This document shows, piece after piece, positions 62,154 to 64,000 of a DNA stretch of 64,000 nucleotides. The translations under genes were made by a program, and so were the position numbers. The DNA is from DATNBU01 sp964476185. Its GTDB lineage: Bacteria; Desulfobacterota; Binatia; UBA1149; CAITLU01. The notes under the pieces are model-generated. The model saw only the letters and a list, made by a program, of their open reading frames with translations, had not been told where the DNA came from and searched no databases. The stretch covers positions 1 to 64,000 of the forward strand of contig CAYYZO010000012.1 of assembly GCA_964476185.1 (NCBI GenBank), given 5' to 3'. The first letter of the stretch is position 1; each line of letters opens with the position of its first letter.

Positions 62154-62447
62154 CTACAGGCGTCCTCGCCAGTAGCCTGGGCGTCGATGCAGGTGCATGA
62201 CGGCCACGATGAAAACTCGATCACGAAGAACTGTGTAGATCAGGCCGTATGGAAAGCGGGGGACGAGCGCCCGCCGAAGTCGACTCCCGAACGGACGTCC
62301 GCTTTCGGGGAATCTGAGTAATCTGGTATAGGCACGCTCGACGAGCGTCACGAAATCTCGGCCCAACCTCGGAGCTTGCGACTCGTAGTAGACGGCAGCG
62401 GCAAGAAGCTCCTCGCGAGCCTCTGGATGAAAATCGACCTCGGTCAC
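62154..62447 (-). CDS. RelE/ParE-family toxin (cassette-borne)
   Basis: A 97-residue toxin. VDFHPEAREELLAAAVYYESQAPRLGRDFVTLVERAY and LLRFPESGRPFG...RRALVPRFPYGLIYTV...VFIVAVMHLHRRPGYW are the RelE/ParE plasmid-stabilisation pattern, with the terminal H..R.PGYW block. GTG 62447 overlaps the antitoxin stop by 4 bp. It ends next to an attC-like site. Toxin-antitoxin pairs are common in sedentary integron arrays, where they are thought to stabilise cassettes. Confidence 0.88.
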   Translation of the reverse strand: MTEVDFHPEAREELLAAAVYYESQAPRLGRDFVTLVERAYTRLLRFPESGRPFGSRLRRALVPRFPYGLIYTVLRDRVFIVAVMHLHRRPGYWRGRL

Positions 62448-62674
62448 CGAAGTTTCGAACGGGCCTCCGCTACGACATCATGCGCGGGGACACCCCGAAC
62501 GGCGCCGGACTCCAGCTCGTCAAGGCGCCGCTCTGCCTCTTCGATCCACTTGTCGTCTACCTGATCCTCCCACTCGGTCTCCAAGCTGTCGATCAAGCGC
62601 TCCGCAAGCCGCGCGCGTCGGTCCGGCGGAAGACGGAGAAGTTCCGACTCGAGATCTTTCGTTGATTCAGCCAT
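62444..62674 (-). CDS. Addiction-module antitoxin (TIGR02574-type)
   Basis: A 76-residue antitoxin of the 'addiction module component' family: LRLPPDRRARLAERLIDSL, an acidic centre (ETEWEDQVDDKWIEEAERR), then LDELESGAVRGVPAHDVVAEARSKLR. It precedes and overlaps the toxin. About 75 bp separate its ATG from the upstream attC-like site, room for a cassette-borne promoter, which toxin-antitoxin cassettes usually carry. Confidence 0.87.
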   Translation of the reverse strand: MAESTKDLESELLRLPPDRRARLAERLIDSLETEWEDQVDDKWIEEAERRLDELESGAVRGVPAHDVVAEARSKLR

Positions 62675-62748
62675 GGGAGATACCTACCACAAATCCCGGC
62701 CTGCCGACCAGTCGTATCTGAGCGCACCCATGACGGGGAAGGCATGAA

Positions 62749-62826
62749 GCCGAACGACTGAAGTAACTGGCGGCCGCAGATGTGGCCAGCTCGAAGTGCG
62801 GCGCTCCAACGGCCAGCCCGTTGAGT
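62749..62826 (-). repeat. attC-like recombination site
   Basis: A 78-bp site read on the minus strand: ACTCAAC (62820-62826, exact RYYYAAC), then imperfect inverted arms containing GGGCTGGCC...GGCCGCCAG, ending GTTCGGC (62749-62755, one base off GTTRRRY). It has the same length and about 70% identity with the site at 63395-63472. It begins 38 bp after the lipoprotein stop. Confidence 0.7.
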
Positions 62827-62864
62827 GAACAGTTAGCGGACACTCTGCGGATACGCATCTCTGG

Positions 62865-63389
62865 CTACCGCGGCGTGAAGGCGAACGCGCCATCACCGAG
62901 TTGTTCGATCGCAGAACGAAGACGCTCGAACCGACGAGTGGGTCCCGGGGCCGATCGACCCGGATCGTCGTCATCCGGATACGCTTCGATCCCTCGAGTC
63001 GACACCGTCCGGTCCGGGCAACGAACCTTCACGCTCCACCACGGGGTGTCGGTCTCCTGAGAACCATCGGGGTTCGAGGGCATCTCGTAAGTCGGCGACC
63101 ACTCCCAAATTCGAATTTCATCCAATGTTGCGCGAAAAACCTGCCACTCCGCCTCCGAGGGTCGCCGCCTGACTGGCTTCCCTGGGGACCAAAGTGGACC
63201 ACGATACTCGTAGTACAGCTCGCCGTCCTTGACCACCACGACGGACGGCACGCTAAGCCCTAGGTTGCGAACCGCCTCGAGCTCACACGGAGTCTTCGAC
63301 GTACTCACACAACCCGCCGAGAACGCGAAGCCACACGAAACCAGTAGGACACGCAATGCTTCCGCGCCGTGATGTTCTAGAGATCGCAT
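62865..63389 (-). CDS. Cassette-borne lipoprotein of unknown function
   Basis: A 174-residue lipoprotein: signal sequence VLLVSCGFAFSAGC with the lipobox Cys at residue 27. The mature part (VPSVVVVKDGELYYEYRGPLWSP, EAEWQVFRATLDEIRIWEWSPTYEMP, DTPWWSVKVRC) suggests a compact alpha/beta domain; I recognise no family. ATG 63389 lies 5 bp after the GTTAGGC core of the upstream attC-like site, the position expected of a promoterless cassette gene. Confidence 0.7.
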   Translation of the reverse strand: MRSLEHHGAEALRVLLVSCGFAFSAGCVSTSKTPCELEAVRNLGLSVPSVVVVKDGELYYEYRGPLWSPGKPVRRRPSEAEWQVFRATLDEIRIWEWSPTYEMPSNPDGSQETDTPWWSVKVRCPDRTVSTRGIEAYPDDDDPGRSAPGPTRRFERLRSAIEQLGDGAFAFTPR

Positions 63390-63394
63390 CGGCC

Positions 63395-63472
63395 GCCTAA
63401 CGACTGAAGCAAATGTAGGCCGCGAATGCGGCCAGCTCGAAGCGCGGCGCTACGACAGCCGGCCGGTGGGAT
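63395..63472 (-). repeat. attC-like recombination site
   Basis: A 78-bp site on the minus strand ending in GTTAGGC (63395-63401, exact GTTRRRY). The opposite end reads ATCCCAC (63466-63472), a degenerate RYYYAAC. The central GAGCTGGCCGCAT...CTTCAGTC arms match the 62749-62826 site. It begins 50 bp after the cyclase stop at 63523. Confidence 0.7.
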
Positions 63473-63522
63473 GATTCGAAGGAACCGGAAGATGACCTTG
63501 CGATCATGGTCCCCGAAACCTC

Positions 63523-64000
63523 CTAGCGGGTCGCGAGCTCGTAGAGACGCCACGCACCGTCGATGCCCTTGAGCGCGTGCTCGCCGCGTTCGGTGAACGA
63601 CCAGTCGCCGCCGAGCAGGAGGTCGCGCACCGTGGACGACACCCAGGTCTCACCGCCAGGCGCTGTCTGCTGCACGCGCGCGGCGAGGTTCACCGCGAGC
63701 CCGCTCACGTCGCCGTCCTCGCGCACGAGGATCTCTCCCGCATGGAGGCCCGCGCGCACGCGGAGACCGACCTGCCCGAGCTTGCACACGAGCTCCTGCG
63801 CGCACGCCACGCCGTTCGAGGGTGCGCCAAACGTCATGAGAAGCCCGTCGCCCATGTTCTTCACGAGGGCCCCGTCATGACGGTCGACGGCCTGCCAGGC
63901 GATCCGATCGTGGCGGTCCAGCATGTCGCGCCAGGCCGTGTCGCCGACCGCAGCCGAGCGGGCGGTCGAGTCGACGATGTCGGTGAAGAGCACGGTGGCG
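63523..64000 (-). CDS. Class III cyclase domain protein (5' end outside window)
   Basis: The C-terminal 159 residues of a class III nucleotide cyclase; the start lies beyond base 64000. VLFTDIVDSTARSAAVGDTAW (first metal Asp), VKNMGDGLLMTFGAP (second metal Asp), LRVRAGLHAGEI, VNLAARVQQTAPGGETWVSSTV and the closing GEHALKGIDGAWRLYEL are intact. The end closely parallels the 58206-59723 fusion (GEQALKGV...WRLYAV). Its N-terminal partner domain is not visible. Confidence 0.85.
   Translation of the reverse strand, partial: ATVLFTDIVDSTARSAAVGDTAWRDMLDRHDRIAWQAVDRHDGALVKNMGDGLLMTFGAPSNGVACAQELVCKLGQVGLRVRAGLHAGEILVREDGDVSGLAVNLAARVQQTAPGGETWVSSTVRDLLLGGDWSFTERGEHALKGIDGAWRLYELATR

Overview
The window is about 68-70% G+C, densely coded, and looks like one scaffold of a metagenome-assembled genome: a run of exactly 100 Ns at 38230-38329 is a nominal assembly gap. 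Porin-like and other outer-membrane barrels, lipoproteins, an NtrC-type sigma-54 activator and a TonB-less Gram-negative envelope point to a Gram-negative bacterium. Dockerin-like doublets, DUF4215-type cysteine repeats, delta-60 repeats and DUF1501/DUF1800 pairs are combinations I associate with uncultured deltaproteobacterium-like lineages (Binatota, Myxococcota and relatives). That placement is inference; no rRNA or tRNA gene was seen.

Layout. 1-3450 is an accessory zone: an IS481-type transposase relic, ParDE and HigBA toxin-antitoxin pairs and a GFA-family protein, with three copies of one dispersed repeat (R1-R3) between the modules. 3507-12113 holds a secreted dockerin-like/Lcl-domain protein, a very large class III cyclase/AAA/TPR/NTF2-like protein and a HEPN/MNT pair. 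12318-18323 holds a YbaK-type deacylase, a three-gene P450 system (P450, ferredoxin reductase, [2Fe-2S] ferredoxin), a second, divergent P450 and a TlpA-type thioredoxin. 18334-23043 holds a MATE exporter in the same frame as, and directly after the stop of, a second cyclase/AAA/TPR regulator. 23221-27301 is a secreted DUF1501/DUF1800/cytochrome-like operon.

27636-36800 holds a DUF455 ferritin-like protein, an O-antigen-ligase-like polymerase, a VOC protein, an SDR, a TPR protein and a LuxE-LuxC-class III aminotransferase operon without luciferase, predicted to convert a carboxylate through an aldehyde to an amine. 36970-41950 is a porin / phosphate-binding-like protein / histidine kinase / NtrC-type regulator operon. 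It is followed by a near-consensus -24/-12 promoter in front of a large secreted delta-60/Cys-rich/dockerin-like protein (42317-44914).

45556-56969 is a tightly overlapped operon: ABC exporter, Cys-rich protein, four glycosyltransferases, an APH-fold kinase, an outer-membrane barrel and a sulfatase-fold lipoprotein. It is probably a surface-glycan or glycoconjugate locus.

57070-60539 carries an NTF2-like protein, a GNAT acetyltransferase, a double-hotdog/adenylate-cyclase fusion and an alpha/beta hydrolase. 60643-63472, read on the minus strand, looks like an integron-type gene-cassette array without a visible integrase: three attC-like sites plus one decayed site separate a lipoprotein, a toxin-antitoxin pair and two genes with PD-(D/E)XK-like motifs. 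The window ends inside a fourth class III cyclase.
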